The notes beneath the pieces were generated by a model. It had not been told where the DNA came from, searched no databases, and was given only the letters and a program-made list of their open reading frames with translations. From positions 5,001 through 69,000 of the forward strand of contig NZ_AEYE02000033.1 in the NCBI RefSeq assembly GCF_000298315.2: 64,000 nucleotides of DNA. The letters run 5' to 3'. The DNA comes from Rhizobium grahamii CCGE 502. GTDB taxonomy: Bacteria > Pseudomonadota > Alphaproteobacteria > Rhizobiales > Rhizobiaceae. This document shows positions 53,885 through 62,283 of the stretch, in pieces. Both the position numbers and the translations under genes were made by a program. The stretch's first letter is position 1; every line of letters begins with the position of its first letter.

Positions 53885-54211
53885 ATGAAGAAGCCTTTCG
53901 CTCTCGCCCTCGCTGGCACGATGTTGGTAGCTCCATTTGCACAGGCGCAGGAATGGCGCGAACCACCCCATCACGATCGCAGATATGACGACAGGCGCGA
54001 TTATCGGGATTATCGGGATTACGAGGAAAAGCGCCGCTGGGCCAGAGGTCAGCGCATGGCCGATTGGCGCCGCCATCAGGCCGTGAGGGAATACCGTCGT
54101 TACGGTTTGCGCGAACCAGGGCGCGGCCAGCAATGGGTCAGAGTCGATAACCAATTTGTGCTGTTGAGCGTTGCCACAGGCGTTATTTTGGGCCTGACCG
54201 CTGTTCGGTAA
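53885..54211 (+). CDS. RcnB family exported protein
   Basis: A 108-residue protein with a signal peptide (MKKPFALALAGTMLVAPFAQ, cleavage after AQA), a very charged middle (Arg, Asp and Tyr repeats DYRDYRDY) and the RcnB C-terminal domain (YRRYGLREPGRGQQWVRVDN, then QFVLLSVATGVILGL). RcnB of E. coli is a periplasmic protein needed for nickel/cobalt homeostasis; the rhizobial copies are numerous and mostly unstudied. A perfect CtrA box lies 46 bases upstream and a terminator 28 bases downstream, so it is a one-gene unit perhaps tied to the cell cycle. Confidence 0.9.
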   Translation: MKKPFALALAGTMLVAPFAQAQEWREPPHHDRRYDDRRDYRDYRDYEEKRRWARGQRMADWRRHQAVREYRRYGLREPGRGQQWVRVDNQFVLLSVATGVILGLTAVR

Positions 54212-54238
54212 CCTAAAACTTCGCAAGACTCCGTCGAA

Positions 54239-54267
54239 AGGTCGACACTGAGAGTGCCGGCCTTTTT
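54239..54267 (+). terminator. Intrinsic terminator of the RcnB-like gene
   Basis: Stem AGGTCG-A-CACT with AGTG-C-CGGCCT (one internal mismatch, one G-U pair) around a GAG loop, followed directly by TTTTT. Confidence 0.75.
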
Positions 54268-54511
54268 CTACGGTTGCTTCGCGTGCTTACAATAACGCTT
54301 TTTGCTCTCGATGGTGTTCAGCATCTTACGGAATTGTTCGGCAGCGTTCGTTAAAGCCGGTACCAGCGGATCCGATCCGAGATAGAACCGGGCATCGCCC
54401 TTACGAGCAGTCAGAAGCAGGCTGCAGACGCCCTACCTTTGTCACCATGGAAAGTTCGTAGCAAGACAATGAAGCTGTCGGACTGGACGCACTTGATCCT
54501 TGGCCAATCAC
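54268..54511. other. Intergenic region between convergent genes
   Basis: No recognisable gene or motif between the two terminators. Confidence 0.5.
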
Positions 54512-54544
54512 AAAAAGCCGCCCAACCTTTTAGGGCTGGGCGGC
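54512..54544 (-). terminator. Intrinsic terminator of the 54558-54815 gene
   Basis: Perfect 8-bp stem GCCGCCCA/TGGGCGGC with a 12-base loop. On the minus strand it is followed by TTTTTG, 14 bases after the stop codon. Confidence 0.85.
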
Positions 54545-54557
54545 GGAAATTTGGCTG

Positions 54558-54815
54558 TTAGCGGCAAACCGTACGATACTTGGTGATTTCGTGATGGTGA
54601 CTGCGGACTTGATAGGGTTGCTTCCAGCATCTGTCGTAGCGGACGTGGTGGCGATCGCGATCACGATAATAACGATTGTCGTAATATCGGTTGCTTGAGT
54701 GACCATGATACCCTGGTTCTCCGATACGAATTGTCACGCTGTCGGCATAAGAGGGGGCGGCCGTTACAGCAAAGGACGAAACCGCGAAAGCAGCAGCAAT
54801 GATAAATTTGTTCAT
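54558..54815 (-). CDS. Small exported His/Tyr/Arg-rich protein
   Basis: An 85-residue protein with a signal peptide (MNKFIIAAAFAVSSFAVTAA, cleavage near YADS). The mature part is rich in Tyr, Arg, Asp and His (NRYYDNRYYRDRDRHHVRYD) and has two Cys near its ends (RCWKQP and TVCR). I do not recognise a named family. Similar short exported proteins are common in rhizobia. The ATG at 54815 has GGAG 6 bases upstream. Its own terminator follows. Confidence 0.7.
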   Translation of the reverse strand: MNKFIIAAAFAVSSFAVTAAPSYADSVTIRIGEPGYHGHSSNRYYDNRYYRDRDRHHVRYDRCWKQPYQVRSHHHEITKYRTVCR

Positions 54816-55362
54816 TCCATTCTCCATTATAATTCAGAGACATGAACGCCCAGGTGCTGAAATGGTTTCAACCTCAGCTGAAAATTCAGGAAGCGCGGAG
54901 CGGTGTCCAAAGTCTCAGCAGAAACTCTGACCAGCTGCGCTTCGTGTGCCCGGCAGATGGTTCGAAAACACAGGCGAGCTGCTCGCGGAAGCTGTCAATT
55001 CTGGCGGCTTCGATAGCGCGAAGCAGTTGCGCAGTTTGCTCCCGCATGCCTTGCGTGGTGGCGACACTCCAGCGTCGCGATCGGCGTAAGTCACTCAGTG
55101 CCAGGTGGCGTCTGCGGCTTTAACAAGCGGCGGAGCCGGCGGAACGACCAGCCTATCGGGCCTTGGTGATACACTGCACACCGGGAGCGCCAAGCACACC
55201 TCGTCCAGCATCAGGATCTGCAACCAGCAGGATTTCCGGCTTGGTCCATGGTGCGCTCCGGGTGGATCGCCTTACCGGACCAGATCAACAATTTATGGTC
55301 ATTTGACACGGGGACAAAGGATGCCGACAGTGCCGACACCGTTTCTGAATGGGATGAACAAG
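54816..55362. other. Intergenic region upstream of gabD
   Basis: About 550 bases without a gene I can support. A minus-strand frame open from about 55122 to a stop at 54886 reads coding-like (RREQ-type helical segments around REQTAQLLRAIEAARIDSF) but has only an internal ATG giving 53 residues and no ribosome binding site. It may be a remnant. Confidence 0.4.
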
Positions 55363-56817
55363 ATGAACCTCAAGGATCCTGCACTTTTTCGCGAGGCGGC
55401 CCTGATCGGCGACCGATGGATCGACGCCGATCCATCGAACGCGATCGAGGTCAACAACCCGGCCACCGGCAACGTCATCGCACGCGTGCCGAAGCTTGGC
55501 GCTGCGGAGACCAGAGCTGCAATCGAGGCGGCGGCCACGGCGCAAAAGGCCTGGGCAGCTCGCACGGCCCGGGACCGCGCAATGATTCTGCGCAAATGGT
55601 ACGACCTGATGATCGAAAACAAGGATGATCTTGGTCGCATCCTAACGCTGGAACAGGGCAAGCCGGTTGCCGAAGCGACAGGCGAAATCGTCTACGGCGC
55701 AAGCTTCATCGAGTGGTTCGCAGAGGAGGGTCGGCGCGTCTATGGCGATATGGTTCCCGGCCACCAGCCGGACAAGCGCATCATGGTGATGAAGCAGCCA
55801 ATCGGCGTGGTTGCCGCCATTACGCCCTGGAACTTTCCCAATGCAATGATCACTCGCAAGGCAGGTCCAGCATTGGCATCGGGTTGCGCCATGGTGTTGA
55901 AGCCTGCCAGCCAGACGCCGTTCTCGGCGATAGCGATCGCCGTGCTTGCAGGGCGTGCCGGGCTGCCCGCCGGGCTGTTCTCCGTGATCACCGGTTCAGC
56001 GAGGGAGATCGGTGCGGAAATGACCGCCAATCCGATCGTGCGCAAATTGACCTTCACGGGCTCCACCGAAATCGGCGCCGAGCTTTACAGGCAGAGCGCC
56101 CCCACCATCAAGAAACTCGGGCTGGAACTAGGGGGTAACGCGCCGTTCATTGTTTTCGACGATGCCGATCTTGATTCTGCGGTTGAAGGCGCACTGATCG
56201 CCAAGTTCCGCAACAATGGCCAGACCTGCGTTTGCGCCAACCGGCTATACGTCCAGGAAGGTATCTATGAAGCTTTTTCACAGAAGCTTTCGACGGCTGT
56301 CGGCAAGCTCAAGATCGGCAACGGCTTCGATGAGGGCGTTATTCTTGGTCCGTTGATCGACCTGCCGGCTCTGGAAAAGGTCGAGGAGCATGTGGCTGAT
56401 GCTATATCGAAGGGCGCAAGCGTCATGGAAGGTGGCAGGCGCCATTCCCTTGGCGGAACCTTTTATGAGGCGACGGTGCTGACTGATGTCACCAAGGACA
56501 TGGCCGTCGCCCGCGAGGAAACCTTTGGGCCGGTAGCGCCGCTTTTCCGGTTCAAGGACGAGGCCGATGTGATCGCACAGGCAAACGACACTGAGTTCGG
56601 CCTCGCATCCTATTTCTATGCAAAGGACCTCGCGCGCGTTTTCCGCGTCGCCGAAGCCCTGGAATATGGCATGGTTGGCGTCAATACCGGGTTGATCTCG
56701 ACGCCAGAAGCGCCTTTTGGCGGCGTGAAGCTCTCCGGCCTCGGCCGCGAAGGGTCGAAATACGGCATCGACGAATTCATGGAGATCAAATACGTCTGCC
56801 TCGGCGGCATCCAATAG
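55363..56817 (+). CDS. gabD: Succinate-semialdehyde dehydrogenase, NAD(P)-dependent (GabD)
   Basis: A 484-residue aldehyde dehydrogenase, exactly the usual GabD length when started at MNLKDPALFREAALIGDRWI. Visible motifs are the cofactor-binding ITPWNFPNAMITRKAGPALA, the catalytic Glu in GLELGGNAPFIVFDDAD, the catalytic Cys in RNNGQTCVCANRLYVQEG, and the C-terminal GREGSKYGIDEFMEIKYVCL. It oxidises succinic semialdehyde from GABA breakdown to succinate. ATGs at 55321 and 55354 lie upstream in frame. No GABA transaminase gene is nearby. Confidence 0.92.
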   Translation: MNLKDPALFREAALIGDRWIDADPSNAIEVNNPATGNVIARVPKLGAAETRAAIEAAATAQKAWAARTARDRAMILRKWYDLMIENKDDLGRILTLEQGKPVAEATGEIVYGASFIEWFAEEGRRVYGDMVPGHQPDKRIMVMKQPIGVVAAITPWNFPNAMITRKAGPALASGCAMVLKPASQTPFSAIAIAVLAGRAGLPAGLFSVITGSAREIGAEMTANPIVRKLTFTGSTEIGAELYRQSAPTIKKLGLELGGNAPFIVFDDADLDSAVEGALIAKFRNNGQTCVCANRLYVQEGIYEAFSQKLSTAVGKLKIGNGFDEGVILGPLIDLPALEKVEEHVADAISKGASVMEGGRRHSLGGTFYEATVLTDVTKDMAVAREETFGPVAPLFRFKDEADVIAQANDTEFGLASYFYAKDLARVFRVAEALEYGMVGVNTGLISTPEAPFGGVKLSGLGREGSKYGIDEFMEIKYVCLGGIQ

Positions 56818-57121
56818 ACGGATCGTCGCGGCTCATTTTCACATTTTTGCGAGCCGGCGGACGACCCTTTTACGTCGTTCGCCGTAACGAAACTCGTCTC
56901 ACCGGCGTCGTTTCCTTAACCGGCACACGATTGGACTGGCCAAAAATAGGATAGTCGTCGCGGCAGCGTGATGACCTTTACCATGGAGCTTGGATGCCTT
57001 TCGTGGCATATTAACACCAGCACTGCTCAACATTTGAGTCGCAATCCCGGCGCTAGAATGGAGACGATATGATGCTGTATGGCGCATTCGAGCCAAATCC
57101 GAATTCCTGTAAGTATTTGAA
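56818..57121. other. Intergenic region before the stress operon
   Basis: No gene supported. A 49-codon frame from 57069 has a GGAG before it, but the EcfG promoter lies inside it and it runs into prkA in another frame, so it was not called. Confidence 0.5.
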
Positions 57122-57146
57122 GGAACAAATACTACGCAGTGCCGTT
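57122..57146 (+). promoter_or_regulatory. EcfG/RpoE2-type promoter of prkA-yeaH-spoVR
   Basis: GGAAC at 57122-57126, exactly 16 bases, then CGTT at 57143-57146: a full match to the alphaproteobacterial general stress consensus. It lies 64 bases before the prkA start. Confidence 0.75.
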
Positions 57147-57210
57147 ATGGGGATGAGCGGGCCGACAGGGCTGCTATCCCGTTTTAACCAGCCGGCCGCG
57201 GGAGAGCATC

Positions 57211-59160
57211 ATGCAAAAAGGTGAAAGTGACGTCTTTGATCTTTTCTCTGAAATTTATACGAGCGCTGCGCAGGAAGAATTTAGCCTGCAGGAATATCTG
57301 CTAGCTTGCCGCGACGACAAAAGTCTCTACGCAACTGCGCAGGAGCGGATGGTTGAGGCGATCGGTGAACCGACGCTAATCGATACCAGTGTCGACGAAC
57401 GCATGGGGCGCATTTTTGCCAATCGGACGCTGAAGATCTACCCGACATTTGCTGACTTTTACGGCATGGAAGATACGATCGAGCGGATCGTCGGGTATTT
57501 CAGATATGCTGCCCAAGGTCTCGAGGAACGCAAACAGATCCTCTATTTGCTGGGGCCCGTCGGAGGCGGCAAATCATCTCTCGCAGAACGCCTGAAAAGG
57601 CTCATGGAACAGCGGCCGATCTATACATTGGCGGTCAACGGCCAGGTCAGCCCCGTTTTCGAGTCGCCTCTCGGGCTCTTCCACCCGGACCGGATGGCCG
57701 GCCTTCTCGAAGACAAGTACGGCATCGCCAGGCGACGCCTCACCGGCTTGATCTCTCCCTGGGCAACCAAGCGGCTTGACGAAATTGGCGGGGATATCTC
57801 AAAGTTTAGCGTCGTCAAGCTCACCCCATCCCGGTTGCGCCAGATTGCAATCGCAAAGACCGAGCCGGGCGACGAGAACAATCAGGATGTCTCGGCCCTG
57901 GTCGGTAAGGTCGACATCCGGCAACTCGAAAACTTCAGCCAGGCCGATCCGGACGCCTATTCCTTCAGCGGCGGGCTGAACAGGACGACTCAGGGTCTTC
58001 TCGAGTTTGTCGAGATGTTCAAGGCACCGATCAAGGTGCTGCACCCACTCCTGACTGCGACCCAGGAAGGCAGCTATAACGGTACGGAAAACTTCGGGGC
58101 CTTTCCCTTCCAGGGTATCGTGGTCGCGCACTCCAACGAATCCGAGTGGCTGCAGTTCAAGAACAACAAGAACAACGAGGCGTTTCTCGACCGTATTCTC
58201 GTGGTCAAAGTCCCCTATTGCCTCCGCGTCACCGAGGAGCGGCAGATCTACGAAAAGCTTCTTCGCGAGAGCGAACTGGCAAACAGCCCTTGTGCTCCCG
58301 AAGTGCTCGAGAACCTTAGCCGCTTCACGGTCGCAACACGGCTTCACGTGCATGAGAATTCTCCGCTCTACACGAAGATGCGCGTCTATGACGGCGAGAA
58401 CCTAAAGGATACAGATCCGAAGGCGAAGTCCGTTCAGGAATATCGCGACGCGGCCGGTGTTGATGAAGGCATGACGGGCATCAGCACCCGCTTCGCGTTC
58501 AAGGTCCTCTCTGAGACCTTCAACTACGACACAAAGGAAGTCGCGGCTGATCCTGTACATCTGATGTATATCATGGAGCAGGCGATCCGGCGCGAGCAGT
58601 TCCCGAAGGAAACGGAAGCGCGTTATCTCGACTTTATCAAATCGGAACTGGCCGCGCGCTATGCGGAATTCATTGGCCATGAAATCCAGAAGGCTTATCT
58701 GGAATCCTACAGCGAGTACGGCCAGAACCTTTTTGATCGCTATATCTCCTACGCCGACGCATGGCTGGAGGACCAGGACTTCAAGGACTACGACACCGGC
58801 CAGATTCTCAATCGGGAAATTCTCGACAGCGAATTGTCGCAGATCGAAAAACCGGCCGGCATTGCCAATCCCAAGGATTTCCGCAACGAGGTCGTCAAGT
58901 TTACTTTGCGCGCCCGCGCCAGGAACAACGGCCGCAACCCCTCCTGGACAAGCTATGAAAAGCTTCGCGAGGTGATCGAGAAAAGGATGTTCGGTCAGGT
59001 CGAGGATCTTCTGCCCGTCATCAGCTTTGGCTCCAAGAAGGACAGTTCGACTGAAAAGCAGCACGCCGAATTTGTCCAGCGCATGACGCAACGAGGCTAT
59101 ACTGTACGCCAGGTCCGGCGACTCGTTGACTGGTACATGCGGGTCAACAAGGCTGGTTGA
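57211..59160 (+). CDS. prkA: PrkA family serine protein kinase
   Basis: A 649-residue protein of the PrkA/YeaG family. It has an AAA-like domain with Walker A LLGPVGGGKSSLAERL (about residues 113-128), followed by a C-terminal kinase-like region (residues about 390-649). YeaG in E. coli and PrkA in Bacillus act in starvation and sporulation-related stress; Bacillus PrkA has also been reported as an AAA protease. GGAG lies 7 bases before the ATG. First gene of prkA-yeaH-spoVR, the usual order in proteobacteria, behind a consensus EcfG promoter. Confidence 0.95.
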   Translation: MQKGESDVFDLFSEIYTSAAQEEFSLQEYLLACRDDKSLYATAQERMVEAIGEPTLIDTSVDERMGRIFANRTLKIYPTFADFYGMEDTIERIVGYFRYAAQGLEERKQILYLLGPVGGGKSSLAERLKRLMEQRPIYTLAVNGQVSPVFESPLGLFHPDRMAGLLEDKYGIARRRLTGLISPWATKRLDEIGGDISKFSVVKLTPSRLRQIAIAKTEPGDENNQDVSALVGKVDIRQLENFSQADPDAYSFSGGLNRTTQGLLEFVEMFKAPIKVLHPLLTATQEGSYNGTENFGAFPFQGIVVAHSNESEWLQFKNNKNNEAFLDRILVVKVPYCLRVTEERQIYEKLLRESELANSPCAPEVLENLSRFTVATRLHVHENSPLYTKMRVYDGENLKDTDPKAKSVQEYRDAAGVDEGMTGISTRFAFKVLSETFNYDTKEVAADPVHLMYIMEQAIRREQFPKETEARYLDFIKSELAARYAEFIGHEIQKAYLESYSEYGQNLFDRYISYADAWLEDQDFKDYDTGQILNREILDSELSQIEKPAGIANPKDFRNEVVKFTLRARARNNGRNPSWTSYEKLREVIEKRMFGQVEDLLPVISFGSKKDSSTEKQHAEFVQRMTQRGYTVRQVRRLVDWYMRVNKAG

Positions 59161-59185
59161 CAATGCCGAACCGGGGGATTGGCAG

Positions 59186-60502
59186 ATGCCGAATTTTATC
59201 GACCGCCGGCTCAACCCGAAGGACAAGAGCCTTGGCAACCGACAGCGTTTCCTGAAGCGAGCCCGGGAGGAACTGAAGCGGGCGATCAAGGAGCAAGTCA
59301 AGACAGACAAGATTGCCGACGTGGACGCCGCACACGGCGTCCCGATGCCCAAGCGTGGAGCGGGCGAGCCAACCTTCCAGCCGAGCAGCGGGAGCGGTGA
59401 TCGGGAATATATTCTTCCAGGTAATCGGGAATACATGGCCGGTGACAAGCTGCAACGACCAAAAGGTGGCGGCGGCGGGGCCGGAGGTCGCGGCGCTGGT
59501 CACGGCGAAAGCGAGGATGATTTCCAGTTCATCCTGTCGCGTAACGAAGTCCTCGATCTTTTCTTCGAGGATCTCGAGCTTCCGGACATGGTGAAACTCA
59601 ATCTCAAGGAAACGGTTACCTACAAGCCGCACCGCGTCGGCTTCAGCACCGCTGGAACGCCCACCAACATCAATGTCGGGCGCACGATGCGAAACAGTTT
59701 CGGTCGCCGTATAGCGCTGCAACGCCCAAGCGAGGCGACCGTGAAAGCGGTTGCGGATGAGATCGCGGCGCTGGAGGCCGCCGAGGAGCTCTCTGCGCCA
59801 AACCGGCGTCGCCTGCAGGCGCTGCGCGAGGAACTTGAGCAATTAGAACGAAGGCGACGGCGCATTTCCTACGTGGATCCCGTCGATATTCGTTTCAACC
59901 GCTTCGAGCGCCAGCCGCTGCCCAATGCCAGTGCCGTGATGTTCTGCCTGATGGACGTGTCGGCATCGATGGGCGAGCGCGAGAAGGATCTCGCGAAGCG
60001 CTTCTTCGTGCTGCTGCATTTGTTTCTCACGCGCCGGTATGAGCGGATCGATATCGTCTTCATCCGTCACACCGACGAGGCCCACGAGGTCGACGAAGAG
60101 ACCTTCTTCTACAGCAAGCAGAGCGGCGGCACGGTTGTTTCGACCGCGCTCGAGGAAATGCTGCGGGTGATAGAGGAGCGTTATCCCGCCAATCTCTGGA
60201 ACATCTACGCCGCCCAGGCCTCCGACGGCGACAACATCAGTGGCGATTCAGAACGTTGCTCAACGCTGCTTCGCGACCTGATGCGCCTTTGCCAGTACTA
60301 CGCCTATGTCGAAATCATTGATGAGCGCGAGACGGAAATATTTGGAAGCACTGACAATGGCACCTCATTGTGGCGTGCCTACCGCACGGTCGACGGCGCG
60401 GTCCCGAACTTTCAGATGACCCGCATTTCCAAGCCGGCTGACATCTACCCGGTTTTTCGCAGGCTCTTCACCCGGCAGCCTGCCGTGCGCACGCGCAAGT
60501 AA
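59186..60502 (+). CDS. yeaH: YeaH/YhbH family protein (DUF444, VWA-like)
   Basis: A 438-residue partner protein of PrkA. It begins MPNFIDRRLNPKDKSLGNRQ, has a glycine-rich linker (RPKGGGGGAGGRGAGHG), and ends with a von Willebrand A-like domain whose metal site is MDVSASMGEREKDLAKRFFV. E. coli YeaH works with YeaG in adaptation to nitrogen starvation. GGGGGA precedes the ATG at 59186; upstream in-frame codons overlap prkA and are not used. It is 25 bases after prkA and 10 before the spoVR-like gene. Confidence 0.95.
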   Translation: MPNFIDRRLNPKDKSLGNRQRFLKRAREELKRAIKEQVKTDKIADVDAAHGVPMPKRGAGEPTFQPSSGSGDREYILPGNREYMAGDKLQRPKGGGGGAGGRGAGHGESEDDFQFILSRNEVLDLFFEDLELPDMVKLNLKETVTYKPHRVGFSTAGTPTNINVGRTMRNSFGRRIALQRPSEATVKAVADEIAALEAAEELSAPNRRRLQALREELEQLERRRRRISYVDPVDIRFNRFERQPLPNASAVMFCLMDVSASMGEREKDLAKRFFVLLHLFLTRRYERIDIVFIRHTDEAHEVDEETFFYSKQSGGTVVSTALEEMLRVIEERYPANLWNIYAAQASDGDNISGDSERCSTLLRDLMRLCQYYAYVEIIDERETEIFGSTDNGTSLWRAYRTVDGAVPNFQMTRISKPADIYPVFRRLFTRQPAVRTRK

Positions 60503-60512
60503 GGAAGACCGA

Positions 60513-62054
60513 ATGGCGAAACGCTCGAGCCCAGGCCTGCTCTTTGACGGTTCCGACTGGAATTTCACGACGCTTTCGCGCGCCTACGACGCCATCGAAA
60601 CCGTGGCGCTCGATGAGATGGGGCTGGATATCTATCCCAACCAGCTGGAAATCATTTCGTCGGAACAGATGCTGGATGCCTACTCTTCGGTGGGCATGCC
60701 GCTGATGTACCAGCACTGGTCGTTCGGCAAACGCTTCATCTTCGAGGACAATCTCTATCGCAAGGGGCAGCGTGGCCTTGCCTACGAACTGGTCATCAAT
60801 TCCAATCCGTGCATCACCTATCTGATGGAAGAAAACACCATGGCGATGCAGGCGCTGGTGACCGCCCACGCCGCGTTTGGCCACAACCATTTCTTCAAGA
60901 ACAATTACCTCTTTCGGCAGTGGACCGACGCCGGTGCGATCCTGAGCTACATGGATTTCGCGAAGAAGTACATTTCCAAATGCGAGGAGCGGCATGGATT
61001 GAACGCCGTCGAGGCGATCCTGGATTCGGCACACGCCTTGATGGACCAGGGCGTCTTCCGCTACCGGCGGCCCCCGCGCCTTTCGTCCGAGAAGGTCAGG
61101 GAGCGTGCCCGCGAACGACTGGAATACGAGGAACAGACCTATAGTGACCTTTGGCGTACGCTACCGCTCGCAGCCGAGAACCGCGATCCGGAAGATGCCG
61201 AGCGCGATGCGTCCGAACGCAAGAAGGTACTCAATCTTCCCGAGGAAAACCTGCTCTACTTCCTGGAAAAGCATAGTCTCATCCTCGATCCGTGGCAGCG
61301 GGAAATCCTCCGGATCGTTCGGGTGATCGCGCAATATTTCTACCCGCAGCGCCAGACCAAGGTCATGAACGAGGGCTGCGCAACCTTCGTGCATTACACG
61401 ATCATAAACCGCCTCTTCGATCAGGGCCGGATCAGTGAAGGCGCAATGCTGGAGCTCTTGGCAAGCCATTCCAACGTGGTCTTCCAACCCGCTTACGATG
61501 ATCCCCGCTTCCCCGGGATAAATCCCTATGCCCTTGGCTTTGCGATGATGCAGGATATCCAGCGCATCTGCATGGAGCCAACCCAAGAGGATCGTGACTG
61601 GTTCCCATCCTTTGCTGGCAATGGCAATTGGCAGGAGACGCTCCTGGATGCCTGGGCAAACCACCGCGACGAGTCCTTTATCTTGCAGTATCTCAGCCCG
61701 GCAATGATCCGTAAATTTCGGTTGTTTCTGCTGAGCGATCGCGCGGCGGACAGTTTTTCCGAGGTATCGGCGATCCATAACGAACGAGGCTACGCGTCAA
61801 TCCGCTCGGCACTTTCGCGCAGCTATGACGTCGGCGCCAGACAACCCGATATCCAGGTGGTCGATGTCGACCTCCTCGGTGACAGGCAACTCAGGCTGCA
61901 GCACAATGTGAGGAATGGCATCCTTCTTCAGGAAAGCAATCGTGATGCCACCTTGGGGCACATTCGCCACCTGTGGGGCTACGATGTGAGCCTCAGTGGT
62001 ATCGATGGCTCAACGGGCGCTGTCCTTTATGAGTGCTCGACAGCCGATCGATAG
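60513..62054 (+). CDS. spoVR: SpoVR family protein (YcgB-like)
   Basis: A 513-residue protein of the SpoVR/YcgB family. Hallmarks are DEMGLDIYPNQLEIISSEQM, MPLMYQHWSFGKRF, AFGHNHFFKNNYLF, and KVMNEGCATFVHYTIINRLF with conserved His and Glu residues. In Bacillus SpoVR affects the spore cortex; in proteobacteria the protein is part of the PrkA-YeaH stress operon and its activity is unknown. AAGGAAG lies 5-6 bases before the ATG. Last gene of the operon. Confidence 0.95.
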   Translation: MAKRSSPGLLFDGSDWNFTTLSRAYDAIETVALDEMGLDIYPNQLEIISSEQMLDAYSSVGMPLMYQHWSFGKRFIFEDNLYRKGQRGLAYELVINSNPCITYLMEENTMAMQALVTAHAAFGHNHFFKNNYLFRQWTDAGAILSYMDFAKKYISKCEERHGLNAVEAILDSAHALMDQGVFRYRRPPRLSSEKVRERARERLEYEEQTYSDLWRTLPLAAENRDPEDAERDASERKKVLNLPEENLLYFLEKHSLILDPWQREILRIVRVIAQYFYPQRQTKVMNEGCATFVHYTIINRLFDQGRISEGAMLELLASHSNVVFQPAYDDPRFPGINPYALGFAMMQDIQRICMEPTQEDRDWFPSFAGNGNWQETLLDAWANHRDESFILQYLSPAMIRKFRLFLLSDRAADSFSEVSAIHNERGYASIRSALSRSYDVGARQPDIQVVDVDLLGDRQLRLQHNVRNGILLQESNRDATLGHIRHLWGYDVSLSGIDGSTGAVLYECSTADR

Positions 62055-62283
62055 GCTGTCTGCGCAAGTTCAGTGACGTCTTTCGCCTGAAACCCCCACC
62101 GCCCATTCCCTCGCCTGCTGGCGCAAAGGATCTCCAGCACCATCTCCGATGCCCGCGCCAGGCGCGTCCCGACCACGAAGGGCTTGTTGATCAGGATCGT
62201 TTCCGTGGCGTCGCGCCATTGCTCATCCAGTCAGCGAAGGATCGTCCAGTGTGACCCTCCAGCAGTGCTGCCGTTGATAGCAT
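62027..62283 (-). pseudogene. Small gene coupled to DUF3422, frameshifted
   Basis: The DUF3422 stop and an ATG overlap as TGATG at 62281-62285, a classic coupled junction. From that ATG a 30-codon frame reads MLSTAALLEGHTGRSFADW and ends early. At about 62225 the next frame takes over without a start of its own and reads QWRDATETILINKPFVVGTR, RLARASEMVLEILC and GRWGFQAKDVTELAQTAY to a TAA at 62027. One frameshift would restore a protein of about 86 residues. The family is not recognised; the helical character is slightly phasin-like. Its 3' end overlaps the spoVR-like gene by 28 bases on the opposite strand. Confidence 0.5.

Noticed and set aside
54886-55122. Minus-strand frame upstream of gabD with coding-like composition
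   Set aside because: No start with a ribosome binding site and no family recognised; noted only in the intergenic entry.
57069-57224. 49-codon frame upstream of and overlapping prkA, with a GGAG before its ATG
   Set aside because: The consensus EcfG promoter lies inside it, so the prkA transcript would not include its start; no recognisable sequence.
58402-59448. 348-codon minus-strand frame under prkA and yeaH
   Set aside because: Antisense shadow of two well-supported genes.
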